Shown in pieces: positions 26,939-35,450 of a stretch of 59,243 nt of DNA. The notes beneath the pieces are model-generated. The model saw nothing but the letters and a program-made list of their open reading frames with translations. It did not search any database and was not told the origin of the DNA. This stretch comes from Hyphomicrobiales bacterium. Lineage in GTDB: Bacteria > Pseudomonadota > Alphaproteobacteria > Rhizobiales > Rhizobiaceae. A program made the position numbers and the translations under genes. The stretch covers positions 1 to 59,243 of the forward strand of contig UCEY01000018.1 of NCBI GenBank assembly GCA_900471605.1, written 5' to 3'. Each line of letters opens with the position of its first letter. The first letter of the stretch is position 1.

Positions 26939-27835
26939 ATGCATGCCCTCAAGCGCGTCGTGCTTTACGCGCGTTACTCAACAGATCAACAAAACCCCGC
27001 CTCGATCGAAACCCAGCTCGATCTCGGAAAGGAATTCGTCCTGCGACAAGGCTGGCATTTGGCCGACACTTTCGTTGATGCCGGTGTCAGCGGCTCGTCA
27101 TTTGAGACGCGGGCTGGCCTTCAGGCCGCGTTGGCCAGGTCGAACACTGGCGCCTATGACGTCTTTCTTTGCCTCACCCTCGATCGCCTTTCCCGCGACC
27201 TCGAGCACAGCGCTCGCATTCTCAATATCCTGCAGTTTCATGATGTCGAACTGTGGACGGTGCACGGCGCCGCGGCGGTGTCGTCAATGGAGTTGGGACT
27301 GAGGGCGGTTCTCAGTCAGGAAGTGCTCGAACAGGTTCGCTACCGCACGCGCGAAGGCATGAAGACTGTCGCCAAGCATGGTCGTGTGCCAGGCGGTATC
27401 TGCTACGGCTACAGAGTGCGACGTGAGTTCGACGATAGTGGGGAGCCCGTGCGTGGGTTACGTTCGATCGATATCGATGAGGCGGCAACCATCGTCTGGA
27501 TCTTTGAGCAGTATGCTGATGGCATGAGCCCGGCCAGGATCGCTGACGAACTCAATGGACGCGGTGTACCCGGTCCGCGCGGCCGACCTTGGCAGGGGAC
27601 GGCAATTCGCGGTCACCGCAATCGTGGCAGCGGCATTCTGAACAATCAGGCCTATATCGGACTGATCGTCTTCAACCGCCTCGCCTATCGGAAAAATCCC
27701 GCGACAGAACGTCGGGTCTCTCGGGAAAATGCTGCCGAACACCATGTCGTACAGGAGGTGCCGTCGCTCAGAATTGTTGACGATATCCTTTGGCAACGGG
27801 TGAAGATGCGCCAGGAGAACTGGCGCGCGGGCTAG
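26939..27835 (+). CDS. serine recombinase, shortened at the C-terminus
   Basis: 298 residues. The catalytic domain shows LYARYSTDQQNPASIETQ with nucleophile Ser14 and the LCLTLDRLSRDL segment with active-site arginine. A recombinase domain follows (GYRVR, IFEQYADGMSPARIADELN, NNQAYIGLIVFNR). Large serine recombinases normally have 450-560 residues with a zinc ribbon (paired CxxC) and coiled coil after this point; here the frame stops right after RQENWRAG. No zinc-ribbon cysteines are seen downstream before hipA ends at 27869. So the protein probably cannot recombine normally, and marks a decayed mobile element. Confidence 0.9.
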   Translation: MHALKRVVLYARYSTDQQNPASIETQLDLGKEFVLRQGWHLADTFVDAGVSGSSFETRAGLQAALARSNTGAYDVFLCLTLDRLSRDLEHSARILNILQFHDVELWTVHGAAAVSSMELGLRAVLSQEVLEQVRYRTREGMKTVAKHGRVPGGICYGYRVRREFDDSGEPVRGLRSIDIDEAATIVWIFEQYADGMSPARIADELNGRGVPGPRGRPWQGTAIRGHRNRGSGILNNQAYIGLIVFNRLAYRKNPATERRVSRENAAEHHVVQEVPSLRIVDDILWQRVKMRQENWRAG

Positions 27836-27868
27836 GACAGAATTTCGTCACCGCTCGGACGGATGGCC

Positions 27869-29122
27869 TCAATCGGCACAGGTGCCAAGGATCGGGGTCA
27901 TCAGCCGCACATGCGTATCGATGCGCTCGAGAACTCTCGCGGGAACGACTGTTCGTTCCGGCAGCGACCACCAAATTTCGTTCACGCGCTCGACCGCGTC
28001 GGCCACCGCCTTGAGTACGGCCGCTTCCGGCAAGCGCGCACGATTGGCGAAGGCTTTCCATCGTTGAGCATTCAACGCCTTGAAGGGGCGCTCGCCGGCA
28101 AGCGACAGCGCCATGGCATCCGAAGGGATGTAAGGCACTGTCGAAAGAACGTCGTAGACAGGTGCAAACTCCGGTTTGTCGCCCGCTCCGCGATAGATCA
28201 GCGACCAGTTCTTCAGGTGCATGTCGCCATTGCCGGTGATGGCAGCGAGAGCCAGCCGGCGGACGAACTCGAGCGCAGCGTCGGACGAAACGGCAACGTT
28301 CAAGGCTGCGGCAATATCATGATATGCAGCTCCTTCGTACTTCCGCGAAGGATAGGCGCCGAACACCTGCGCGAAATCCTCGATATGGATCCGCTCACCG
28401 TTTGCGCCACGATCGAAGCGTTTAACGAGCAGGACTTTTCCGTCCGACAGCGTCTCGAATTCCTTGGGAATCCCCTCGAACTCCGATTGCTCGACGAGTT
28501 CACGCTCCGGAACCTCCATGCCGATCGCTTCAGCCAATGCGAGGTTTGCATATTCGTTTTCCGAAACGCCGGGAAACGAAGTCGATGGAAACTTGGCGAT
28601 GTAGGATCCCTGGTCGTCGCCCAGCGGCAGGGTCAGTCCACCGCCCTTCCCCGTGTTCTTGATGACTGAAAGCTTCATCTGAACACCGGCAAGCGAGAAC
28701 CGTGCTTTCGGCTTGGGGGCTGGCAGATTGTCGAGGCGAGCAATCGTCCTGTCGCTCGGCACGACGCGGACCGCACCCGGCAGATCCGACCCGAGTGTGA
28801 CGAGCAGGTCGAAGTCGTTTCCGGCGCGAACACTCCCCGCATGGTGTTTTTCCATCGCCTCGCGCAGCTTGTCTTCGGGGAGCAGATTGGCAAAGAATGC
28901 CGGCAAGGCTCTGGCGACGGGTTTCGGGTCCTTGCGCAAGCCGCCGGTGGCGGCGCGGAAAGACAGACTCAGCACCGGAAAGCCGCCCGTTTCGCGATAG
29001 CTATCCTCGAAGCTGAAGGCGTGGAAATCGCCGGGCGTCCGAACGATCGTACCGACCTTCATATCGTTCAGCAGCACGTTGAGCGACGAGATGGATCTCG
29101 GATCGGAAGATGATTCAGACAT
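27869..29122 (-). CDS. hipA: HipA-family serine/threonine kinase toxin
   Basis: 417 residues from ATG 29122, 6 bases after GGAG; the start overlaps the hipB stop by 8 bases. HipA features: N-terminal domain (LNVLLNDMKVGTIVRTPG), GVQMKLSVI, VLLVKRFDRG, IEDFAQVFGAYPSRKYEGA, and the catalytic loop ITGNGDMHLKNWSLIY with the conserved D and N, then VYDVLSTVPY. HipA kinases phosphorylate targets such as glutamyl-tRNA synthetase and cause growth arrest. All key motifs are intact. Toxicity is held in check by the HipB encoded just upstream. The pair lies between two recombinase genes, as is common for mobile toxin-antitoxin modules. Confidence 0.95.
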   Translation of the reverse strand: MSESSSDPRSISSLNVLLNDMKVGTIVRTPGDFHAFSFEDSYRETGGFPVLSLSFRAATGGLRKDPKPVARALPAFFANLLPEDKLREAMEKHHAGSVRAGNDFDLLVTLGSDLPGAVRVVPSDRTIARLDNLPAPKPKARFSLAGVQMKLSVIKNTGKGGGLTLPLGDDQGSYIAKFPSTSFPGVSENEYANLALAEAIGMEVPERELVEQSEFEGIPKEFETLSDGKVLLVKRFDRGANGERIHIEDFAQVFGAYPSRKYEGAAYHDIAAALNVAVSSDAALEFVRRLALAAITGNGDMHLKNWSLIYRGAGDKPEFAPVYDVLSTVPYIPSDAMALSLAGERPFKALNAQRWKAFANRARLPEAAVLKAVADAVERVNEIWWSLPERTVVPARVLERIDTHVRLMTPILGTCAD

Positions 29123-29435
29123 TCTCATCTCCGTCACCGTCCGGATGTGCCATGAATGCCGGTAGATCGTCCAGATCGTCCTGCGGCCGCAGCAGCGCAC
29201 CGACGGCCGGAACCATCGCCTGCGGTATGAGCATCAATTCAAGCCCGAGAGCACGAGCGATGTTGATCAGCGTCGTCGTGCGCGCAGCACTGCTTCCGGC
29301 TTCGATCTCGCGATAGCGGGGACGCGATATACCCGCCATGTCGGCAACTTGCTCCTGGGTCAATTGCCGGCCTTTACGCGTAGCCTTCAGCAACTGCCCG
29401 ATTTCCAGCAAGGATTCTGACTCAGGCCGTGCCAT
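29115..29435 (-). CDS. hipB: HipB-family XRE antitoxin
   Basis: 106 residues. Helix-turn-helix at about 8-65: IGQLLKATRKGRQLTQEQVA, DMAGISRPRYREIEAGSSAA, TLINIARALGLELMLIP. The last two thirds end in an acidic tail (DDLDDLPAFMAHPDGDGDEN) that likely contacts HipA. It binds its own operator and neutralises HipA; gene order hipB-hipA with overlap is canonical. The promoter lies in the 238-base gap toward the divergent recombinase gene, where an inverted repeat at 29515-29544 is a candidate operator. Confidence 0.94.
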   Translation of the reverse strand: MARPESESLLEIGQLLKATRKGRQLTQEQVADMAGISRPRYREIEAGSSAARTTTLINIARALGLELMLIPQAMVPAVGALLRPQDDLDDLPAFMAHPDGDGDENV

Positions 29436-29514
29436 CCTATCTACCCAACCGTTCTCCGTGGATTGGGCAAGCTATCTCAAACATTCTGAGATCGGTCAAT
29501 GCAAAAGATGTAAA

Positions 29515-29544
29515 AACGGATCATTTTTTACTAATTGATCTGTT
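29515..29544. promoter_or_regulatory. inverted repeat, candidate HipB operator
   Basis: AACGGATCA (29515-29523), 12-base AT-rich spacer, TGATCTGTT (29536-29544); arms match at 8 of 9 positions. It lies 80 bases upstream of hipB and 130 upstream of the divergent recombinase gene, so it could affect both. HipB use is inferred from position only. Confidence 0.4.
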
Positions 29545-29673
29545 TATATATCATTCACGTTAGTTTCGGAATGGCCGCGCGACAGCAAGTAAGACGCACC
29601 TATCATACATGCTTTGTTAAAGGCACGCCCCTATTCCCGCTCGCCCTCGGCACTGGTGCCAGAGAGAAACGGA

Positions 29674-32037
29674 ATGAGCATGCCCAAACACGATCTTTCA
29701 TCACATCATTTTCAACGGAAAATTTCGGAATTCTGCGAGGTGCGTATTGCACCGATATCCTCAAAGCGGGTGCTGGAGAATGTCCGCCCCTATCTGATTA
29801 GCCTGATCATCTACCGCAAGCGGCCGCCAATCCTGAACGGCCATCTCGACTGGGCCGCGATCGGGGAGGCCTGCGGGATTGAAACCGAACTAACGGCTGA
29901 ACTTAGGAAAAACCTGCGGCCGGCACTGGATGCGATCATCCGCTGGCTGAAGGCGCCTCCTGTCGCCGAAGACGCCCTGCCTGCAAAGCAGTCTGCACGC
30001 ACAAGCAAGGCTGAAGTGGTCAAAAAGACAGCGCCAGCTTCCTCGACCAGAAAACCGCAACGTGCTGCAGCCGACGGAGTTTTCGCCCGGAGCACGTCCG
30101 TGCAACGCGGGCCAGCACCCAAGCCAATCAGTCCATTCCCGGATCCGCTATTCGAGGCAACCGACGATCCGGCAAGCTTTCAGGATGCGCTCATCTACCA
30201 TATGCGCCGGTTCGGTGACAGTTACTGGCAGCTCTACCGCGCTGTGGTTCGTTTGACCGAGACCTTCGACAGCAAGACGCTTCTGTCCTGGATCCAGGGT
30301 GAGCGTATCCCACGGTCGGTCGCCAGTTTCGACATCCTGCGCCGTATCGAAACCCGCTATCGACTGTCGGAAGGATATTTCAAGGCGAAACTGCCGCACC
30401 AGGCGCGCTCCCTCTACGGCCACGACCTCGGCGACATCAATCCGGCAGAGCGGCGGCGGATTTCCTTGCATCTGCCGGATGATTTCAGCAGCTTGCCATT
30501 CACCAAGCGAGAGGAGATCCTCGACTGGGTGCGCCGGGTGATCATATCCGGTTCGACCGAGTATCGCCGTTACCAAGCAGCAGCCAGCAAACAGCGTTAT
30601 GCGATCCGCTTTCCGGGCGTCACCTATGGCGGCGGTTCACTTTCGCCGCGAACACTGGCTCCTGCTGCCAATGCCAATCAGAACATGGCCGAGGAACTCG
30701 ACGATCCAGACCTGTTGTCCGGCGTTGTCGATGCCCCGCCGCGTCTTGCCATGGAGATGGCCGATCTGATCCGGTTCAAGACCTCGACGCTGACAGCGAT
30801 CGGTTTGCAGCGCAACGGGGTCTGGGGAGAAGAGACTGCCTCTCAGAAGATCGAACATCTTGGCTTGATGTTCGGCGCACTGGCAGCTTCCCCAGCCGGC
30901 ATCGTCAAAGGTCGCGGCGTTCCCCTCAGCCAGTTGAGCTTTGGTCTGCTGGTCTTCCCTGGCGTCTGGGACTGGTATCTGCAATGGCGCGAGCAGCGGC
31001 GTGGCTTCTACACAAAGTGGGAAGAAGACATGCTGATGGTCGCGCAAGCTCTCACCCGGGCGGAGGTGGGTTGGATTCGTCAGCACCCAGAACTGCTGAA
31101 GAACGTCAGGCCGATCGAAGGCCTGGTTGCACCGGAGGAAATCGAGTTCGCGACCCGCGACTGGAATGGTGCCTGCGATGCGTTTCACCGGCATGCGGCC
31201 AATCGATCGAAGGAAATCCAGAGGGTCATGCGCGTCCACCGCGATCCGTTCGAGCCGATCATGTGTATTCTCGAGGCCGACAGCCCACTGGCGGAGTATC
31301 GCAAGATCACCGACGAAGTCCTCAAACGCATGCCCGACGAGGATCGCTATCCGCGTTCGGCAGCCGAAGGTGTTCGATCTTTCCTGCTATTGCGGCTCGG
31401 CCTGCATCTCGGCCTTCGCCAGAAAAACCTGCGTCAACTTCGCGTCTGCCCGCGCGGACATTTCCCGACGTCGGAGCGCCGCCTCGAAGATATGAAATGC
31501 GGTGAATTGCGCTGGAGTGATCGCGACGGCGGCTGGGAAGTGCTCATCCCATCGGTCGCCTTCAAGAATTCCGGGTCCTCGTTTTTCGGTCAGAAGCCGT
31601 TCCGTCTGATCCTTCCAGACCTGCTCGATCTCTACAAATACCTCGAGGCCTATATCGACAAGCATCGCGGCGTGCTGCTCGGCAGCGCCAAGGATCCCGG
31701 CACGCTGTTCGTCAAGACGGTGAAGACGACCAGTCTTGATGCCGCCTACAACTCAGTTACCTTCTACGAGGCTTGGCGAACCGTGATACAGCGGTATGGG
31801 ATCTACAATCCCTACACAGGACGCGGAGCCATCAAGGGGTTACTGCCGCACGGGCCGCACAATCTGCGGGATATTCTCGCGACCCACATCCTGAAGCAAA
31901 CAGGGTCATATGAGCAGGCGAGCTATGCCATCCAAGATACCCCGGATGTCGTGCAGCAGCACTACGGCCGTTTCTTACCGCAGGACAAGGCCGCACTAGC
32001 GGCCAAGATTCTCAATCAGGTCTGGGAAGCGGCATGA
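29674..32037 (+). CDS. large tyrosine-recombinase-like protein
   Basis: 787 residues from ATG 29674 (29680 is a second option; the frame is open from 29614). The C-terminal ~200 residues resemble a tyrosine recombinase: LRLGLHLGLRQKNLRQLRV (first catalytic Arg region), PHNLRDILATH with His729 and Arg732, and HYGRF with candidate nucleophile Tyr764. The usual LGH motif is replaced by IQDTPD, so one catalytic His is missing. The N-terminal ~400 residues are a unique extension with an alanine/lysine-rich linker (~110-150) and DNA-binding-like helices. Such large variants are found in rhizobial mobile regions. Divergent from hipBA. Whether it recombines DNA is uncertain. Confidence 0.75.
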   Translation: MSMPKHDLSSHHFQRKISEFCEVRIAPISSKRVLENVRPYLISLIIYRKRPPILNGHLDWAAIGEACGIETELTAELRKNLRPALDAIIRWLKAPPVAEDALPAKQSARTSKAEVVKKTAPASSTRKPQRAAADGVFARSTSVQRGPAPKPISPFPDPLFEATDDPASFQDALIYHMRRFGDSYWQLYRAVVRLTETFDSKTLLSWIQGERIPRSVASFDILRRIETRYRLSEGYFKAKLPHQARSLYGHDLGDINPAERRRISLHLPDDFSSLPFTKREEILDWVRRVIISGSTEYRRYQAAASKQRYAIRFPGVTYGGGSLSPRTLAPAANANQNMAEELDDPDLLSGVVDAPPRLAMEMADLIRFKTSTLTAIGLQRNGVWGEETASQKIEHLGLMFGALAASPAGIVKGRGVPLSQLSFGLLVFPGVWDWYLQWREQRRGFYTKWEEDMLMVAQALTRAEVGWIRQHPELLKNVRPIEGLVAPEEIEFATRDWNGACDAFHRHAANRSKEIQRVMRVHRDPFEPIMCILEADSPLAEYRKITDEVLKRMPDEDRYPRSAAEGVRSFLLLRLGLHLGLRQKNLRQLRVCPRGHFPTSERRLEDMKCGELRWSDRDGGWEVLIPSVAFKNSGSSFFGQKPFRLILPDLLDLYKYLEAYIDKHRGVLLGSAKDPGTLFVKTVKTTSLDAAYNSVTFYEAWRTVIQRYGIYNPYTGRGAIKGLLPHGPHNLRDILATHILKQTGSYEQASYAIQDTPDVVQQHYGRFLPQDKAALAAKILNQVWEAA

Positions 32038-32152
32038 TGACGTCTATTCCGATTTCCTGACCTGACGGCAGACCACGATCGTTAATTGCCGGCGGGCATA
32101 GTTAGCTCGCCGGTGGAACACGTGCAGGCGACCTGCGCGAAGTCTCGTGGCG

Positions 32153-32299
32153 TTATCCGTGTAGAAGACGCTGCCAGATCACGAACCCGACAACCACCAG
32201 AGCCCATAAACTACCGAAGGCCAACCACTTCGCGGCGGACCACGGCTTGGGCGTATAGTCATTGTTCGGCCCAGGCGACTTATCCCATCCACTAACCAT
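32153..32299 (-). CDS. small membrane protein, 48 aa
   Basis: Start at 32299, where GGGAGGGG precedes the ATG, a much better site than that of the longer frame to 32431. A polar N-terminus (MVSGWDKSPGPNNDYTPKPW) leads to one C-terminal TM helix (WLAFGSLWALVVVGFVIWQ) and a short basic end. It stands alone between the recombinase and the Hxs region. No family recognised; function unknown. Confidence 0.6.
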   Translation of the reverse strand: MVSGWDKSPGPNNDYTPKPWSAAKWLAFGSLWALVVVGFVIWQRLLHG

Positions 32300-32541
32300 A
32301 TCCCCTCCCAAAAACGCGCGTTCCCCGCCTTTCCACGTCGGGACAGTAAGGCGCGGACTTGAACAGAGTTGGCTCAAGATATCGGCAACGCTTGAGTAAG
32401 CATTCTTGACGGCCTTTTCATCCGCACGCAAGATAGCACTGTTGGCTATGGGAGACGGTAGCAGATTTCGGAAAAAATCGTCTGCTCCATCTATTCATGA
32501 GCTAAGCGAGATTGCTTTAGCGTGCCACCGAGGTAGACGGC

Positions 32542-33693
32542 GTGATTGCTCTCAGGATTAGTCAAATTTTCGCGCGATTTTCCCTGCTGTTGCTGGGGAT
32601 AATAGCAATCACTTCCGGCTTTTCTGGGCATGTTTTCGCACAGTCGATCGCCGGTCATATTATTGGCGAAAACCGTTCAAGACTTGACGAGCTCGGAACT
32701 GCTGCTTGGGAGTACAGCTCCGGCCAATATGAAAACGCAACGTTCAAGATTGGTGCCGGGGTAAGCCTATCCGGAACTACCGAGAAATTGACAGGCAGAG
32801 TGGTCCGATTGGAAGCGACTTGGTCCGGCCAAGGCCAACCACAACTAGCCTACTTCTCCGACTTTCGTTTTGGTCAGACGAGCCTTGCGTCTATTAGACA
32901 GCGCTTCGGTAGCGCCGGCGCGTTACCCGGAAGTGGATCACCTGTCCTTACGACATCAGATAGCGGCATCGCGATTTCCAGTTTTTACGAGGTTGCAGGC
33001 TCCAGCGTTATCGCAACCTTTGTGACTAAAGTCAGCCGGGATGCACTCGTCGATCTTCAGCGTCGATACGGTTCCGAAATTTACGCGCACGCGGCACAAG
33101 CAGCAATTTTGGACTCCGTGGTTCTTTCTGACGTGGCCTATTTCAGAACCCTCAGGGGGACGGCAACCGTTTTTGATATTGGATACCGTCCGGTCACATG
33201 GGAACGGACCATTAGCTTAGCCGCTGAACCTAAGCGCGAACTATCACTCGGTCGGATAAAACTGTCGCAGCTACCCGTCCCTCGAATTTATTCCGGCCCC
33301 AACAACCCACCGGATCTTGCTGGCCAAAGTGCGTCCTTCCGAAACTACAGGGCCAGGATTGCTGAGGGCATGTCTAACGGGCCGACATTTTCAGGGGAAT
33401 TTGCTGTCATCCAGATTGATTGCGGCGCCGGCTGTTCGAATGCATTCGTTGGCAATGTCCGTACTGGCGAAGTGTTCAAGCTCCCAATCGGAGGCGATGA
33501 AAATCCGAACCTCACCCTCAAATACGAGCTTTCCAGCCGCATGATGATTGCCCAGTCGTCTGAGGTCGAAACGGGTAGATGCAATGTTCGATTCTTTAGC
33601 TTCGACGACGGCGAGTGGGTGGAGCTCCTGAAGCAAGACATCGGGCCGACCAGCCGTTGCCAAACCTCAGTCGTGCAAAATCTGAAGCAGTAA
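32542..33693 (+). CDS. secreted hypothetical protein upstream of the Hxs cluster
   Basis: 383 residues from a GTG at 32542. An N-terminal signal peptide (FARFSLLLLGIIAITSGFSG, cut near HVFAQS) sends it out of the cytoplasm. The body is beta rich. The C-terminal ~110 residues (IQIDCGAGCSNAFVGNVRTG, LKYELSSRMMIAQ, DGEWVELLKQ) look like a two-stranded repeat unit with paired cysteines. No known family. It is 91 bases upstream of hxsD in the same direction, so it may be co-transcribed and belong to the system; this is inference. Confidence 0.75.
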   Translation: MIALRISQIFARFSLLLLGIIAITSGFSGHVFAQSIAGHIIGENRSRLDELGTAAWEYSSGQYENATFKIGAGVSLSGTTEKLTGRVVRLEATWSGQGQPQLAYFSDFRFGQTSLASIRQRFGSAGALPGSGSPVLTTSDSGIAISSFYEVAGSSVIATFVTKVSRDALVDLQRRYGSEIYAHAAQAAILDSVVLSDVAYFRTLRGTATVFDIGYRPVTWERTISLAAEPKRELSLGRIKLSQLPVPRIYSGPNNPPDLAGQSASFRNYRARIAEGMSNGPTFSGEFAVIQIDCGAGCSNAFVGNVRTGEVFKLPIGGDENPNLTLKYELSSRMMIAQSSEVETGRCNVRFFSFDDGEWVELLKQDIGPTSRCQTSVVQNLKQ

Positions 33694-33784
33694 CGTTACG
33701 CAATCGAAACTTTTCGTTGTGGGTGCGAGTAGTCAGCAGTATCTTACGCATGGGTTGTAAACGCCGCAACGGCAGAGAACATTC

Positions 33785-34060
33785 ATGGAAGCTTCCGCAC
33801 CGTCTACCACGATAGAAATTGAAGACCATTTTCGACCCTGGCTCGGCGACGCCGTCTTGCGTTTTCGATATCTCCATCCGGACATTGAGCTGGACTGCAA
33901 AGAAGGGATGGTCACCCTTCATGGTGAGGCGGCGAACGAGCCTGCGGTCAAAAGAGATTTTCTATTCGTCCTCTATCGACAGAAAATCTACGCGGAAACC
34001 TTGCCCTTTCGGCAGATATTGATTGAAGGCGTGACGGGCTTTGCAAGTCGTACCGCTTAA
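33785..34060 (+). CDS. hxsD: His-Xaa-Ser system protein HxsD
   Basis: 91 residues. Length, position just before the radical SAM gene and the C-terminal pattern (VKRDFLFVLYRQKIYAETLP, FRQILIEGVTG) fit HxsD. The family-defining motif (LLNDYxLRE-like) is only partly kept: here LFVLYRQKI. The N-terminal half (IEIEDHFRPWLGDAVLRFRY, LDCKEGMVTLHG) forms strands as in other members. HxsD has no known activity; it may bind or present the HxsA substrate like a RiPP recognition protein, which is speculation. Its end overlaps hxsB by 20 bases. Confidence 0.78.
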   Translation: MEASAPSTTIEIEDHFRPWLGDAVLRFRYLHPDIELDCKEGMVTLHGEAANEPAVKRDFLFVLYRQKIYAETLPFRQILIEGVTGFASRTA

Positions 34061-35450
34061 GTTTCGGCCCACCAACGACGGCCTCCTCCTCTTTGCCGAC
34101 GACGCCGGGGGCTATTTCAAAGCGGATCAGAGCTTCTTACAGCGCTATGCGGAAAACAAGCTCAACCAAGCCGACATTCATTTCCTCGACCGTAACGGAC
34201 ACGCTTTCTCCGCCATAGGCGATCTCGCTTATGCCGGATTCGAATACCGATTTGCCAGCCGCCTCTATTCGCCGACGGAACTCGACTACGTGATCCTAGT
34301 CCCGACGCTTCGGTGTAATCTCGCCTGTGGTTATTGTCAGGTGTCTCGTGTCAATGAAACCACTCCCGGATTTGACTGGACCGACGAGACGCTGAATGCG
34401 GTTTTGAAGTTTCTGGGCGGTTTGCCGACTAAGCGGATCAAGGTCGAATTTCAGGGCGGCGAACCGTTGCTCCGGCTCGATGTTATCAGGCAGGTCCAAG
34501 CGTTCTGCCGATCCAAATTCGAGCATTCTGAGTTCGTGGTCTGTACGAACCTCCAGGAGGTAAGCTCTGAGGCCTGGGCACTGCTCCAAGAGCCTGACGT
34601 TTTCACAAGTACCTCGCTAGATTCTGACCGCGCCACCCATCAGGCACAGAGAACAAAAAGTGCGGAGAAGACATCTGCATTTTTTGACAATCTAGCAGAG
34701 GCTATTGACCGGCTCGGCGCCGATAAGATTTCGGCGCTGCCGACGATCGATCCCGCGAAACCACCTCCAGCGGCTACGGTGATCGACACATTCGTCAATT
34801 ACGGTATTAGGTCAATCTATCTTCGCCCTGTGAACTACCAAGGCTTTGCCCGCAAGCAGTTCAACGCCCTTTCGGTCGCGTCTAACTGGAACCGATATCA
34901 CTCCTCGTTCATCGACGCTCTGATCGATTACAACTGGGAAGCCAGTGCGCACATCGAGGAATTTTACTTCACCCATTGTCTTCGGCGTGTTCTGCGTTCC
35001 GGCCACAATCATCATGTCGACCTGCGCAATCCGAACATCATAGGTTACAGCTATCTCGTTATTGACCATGACGGCAAATTCTACCCGACCGATGAGGCTC
35101 GCATGGTAAGCCGCGTCGGGCAGTTCGACCTTTCCATGGGTGATGTCTTCAGCGGGATTGAGCGCGACAAAATCGAGACATTAAACGCTGAAGCGCTCAA
35201 TAACTTTCATCCGGACTGCGTCCATTGCCCCTACCAGGCATTTTGTGGTGTTGACCTAGTCGACGATCTGTCCCGATACAGACGTATCGATCTCCCCAAG
35301 CACCTGACCGACTTTTGCCAGAGGCATATGTACATCTTCGACAAGGTTTTTTCCTTGATCTACTCCGCAGACCCAAAAGTGCAGAAATCGCTTGCGATCT
35401 GGGCCGGCGCAGTGGAGTTCGATCCCTCTTTGTCGAAAGTTCACCGATGA
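34041..35450 (+). CDS. hxsB: His-Xaa-Ser system radical SAM maturase HxsB
   Basis: 469 residues from a TTG at 34041, the only initiation codon available before the conserved N-terminus (VVPLKFRPTNDGLLLFADD). The radical SAM cluster motif is Cys92-X3-Cys96-X2-Cys99 (LRCNLACGYCQ), followed by VEFQGGEPLLR, which helps bind SAM. The C-terminus has a SPASM-like set of cysteines (DCVHCPYQAFCGV) for auxiliary iron-sulfur clusters, as in peptide-modifying maturases. It would generate a 5'-deoxyadenosyl radical to modify HxsA. The stop overlaps hxsC by ATGA. Intact and of expected length. Reaction unknown. Confidence 0.92.
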   Translation: MQVVPLKFRPTNDGLLLFADDAGGYFKADQSFLQRYAENKLNQADIHFLDRNGHAFSAIGDLAYAGFEYRFASRLYSPTELDYVILVPTLRCNLACGYCQVSRVNETTPGFDWTDETLNAVLKFLGGLPTKRIKVEFQGGEPLLRLDVIRQVQAFCRSKFEHSEFVVCTNLQEVSSEAWALLQEPDVFTSTSLDSDRATHQAQRTKSAEKTSAFFDNLAEAIDRLGADKISALPTIDPAKPPPAATVIDTFVNYGIRSIYLRPVNYQGFARKQFNALSVASNWNRYHSSFIDALIDYNWEASAHIEEFYFTHCLRRVLRSGHNHHVDLRNPNIIGYSYLVIDHDGKFYPTDEARMVSRVGQFDLSMGDVFSGIERDKIETLNAEALNNFHPDCVHCPYQAFCGVDLVDDLSRYRRIDLPKHLTDFCQRHMYIFDKVFSLIYSADPKVQKSLAIWAGAVEFDPSLSKVHR

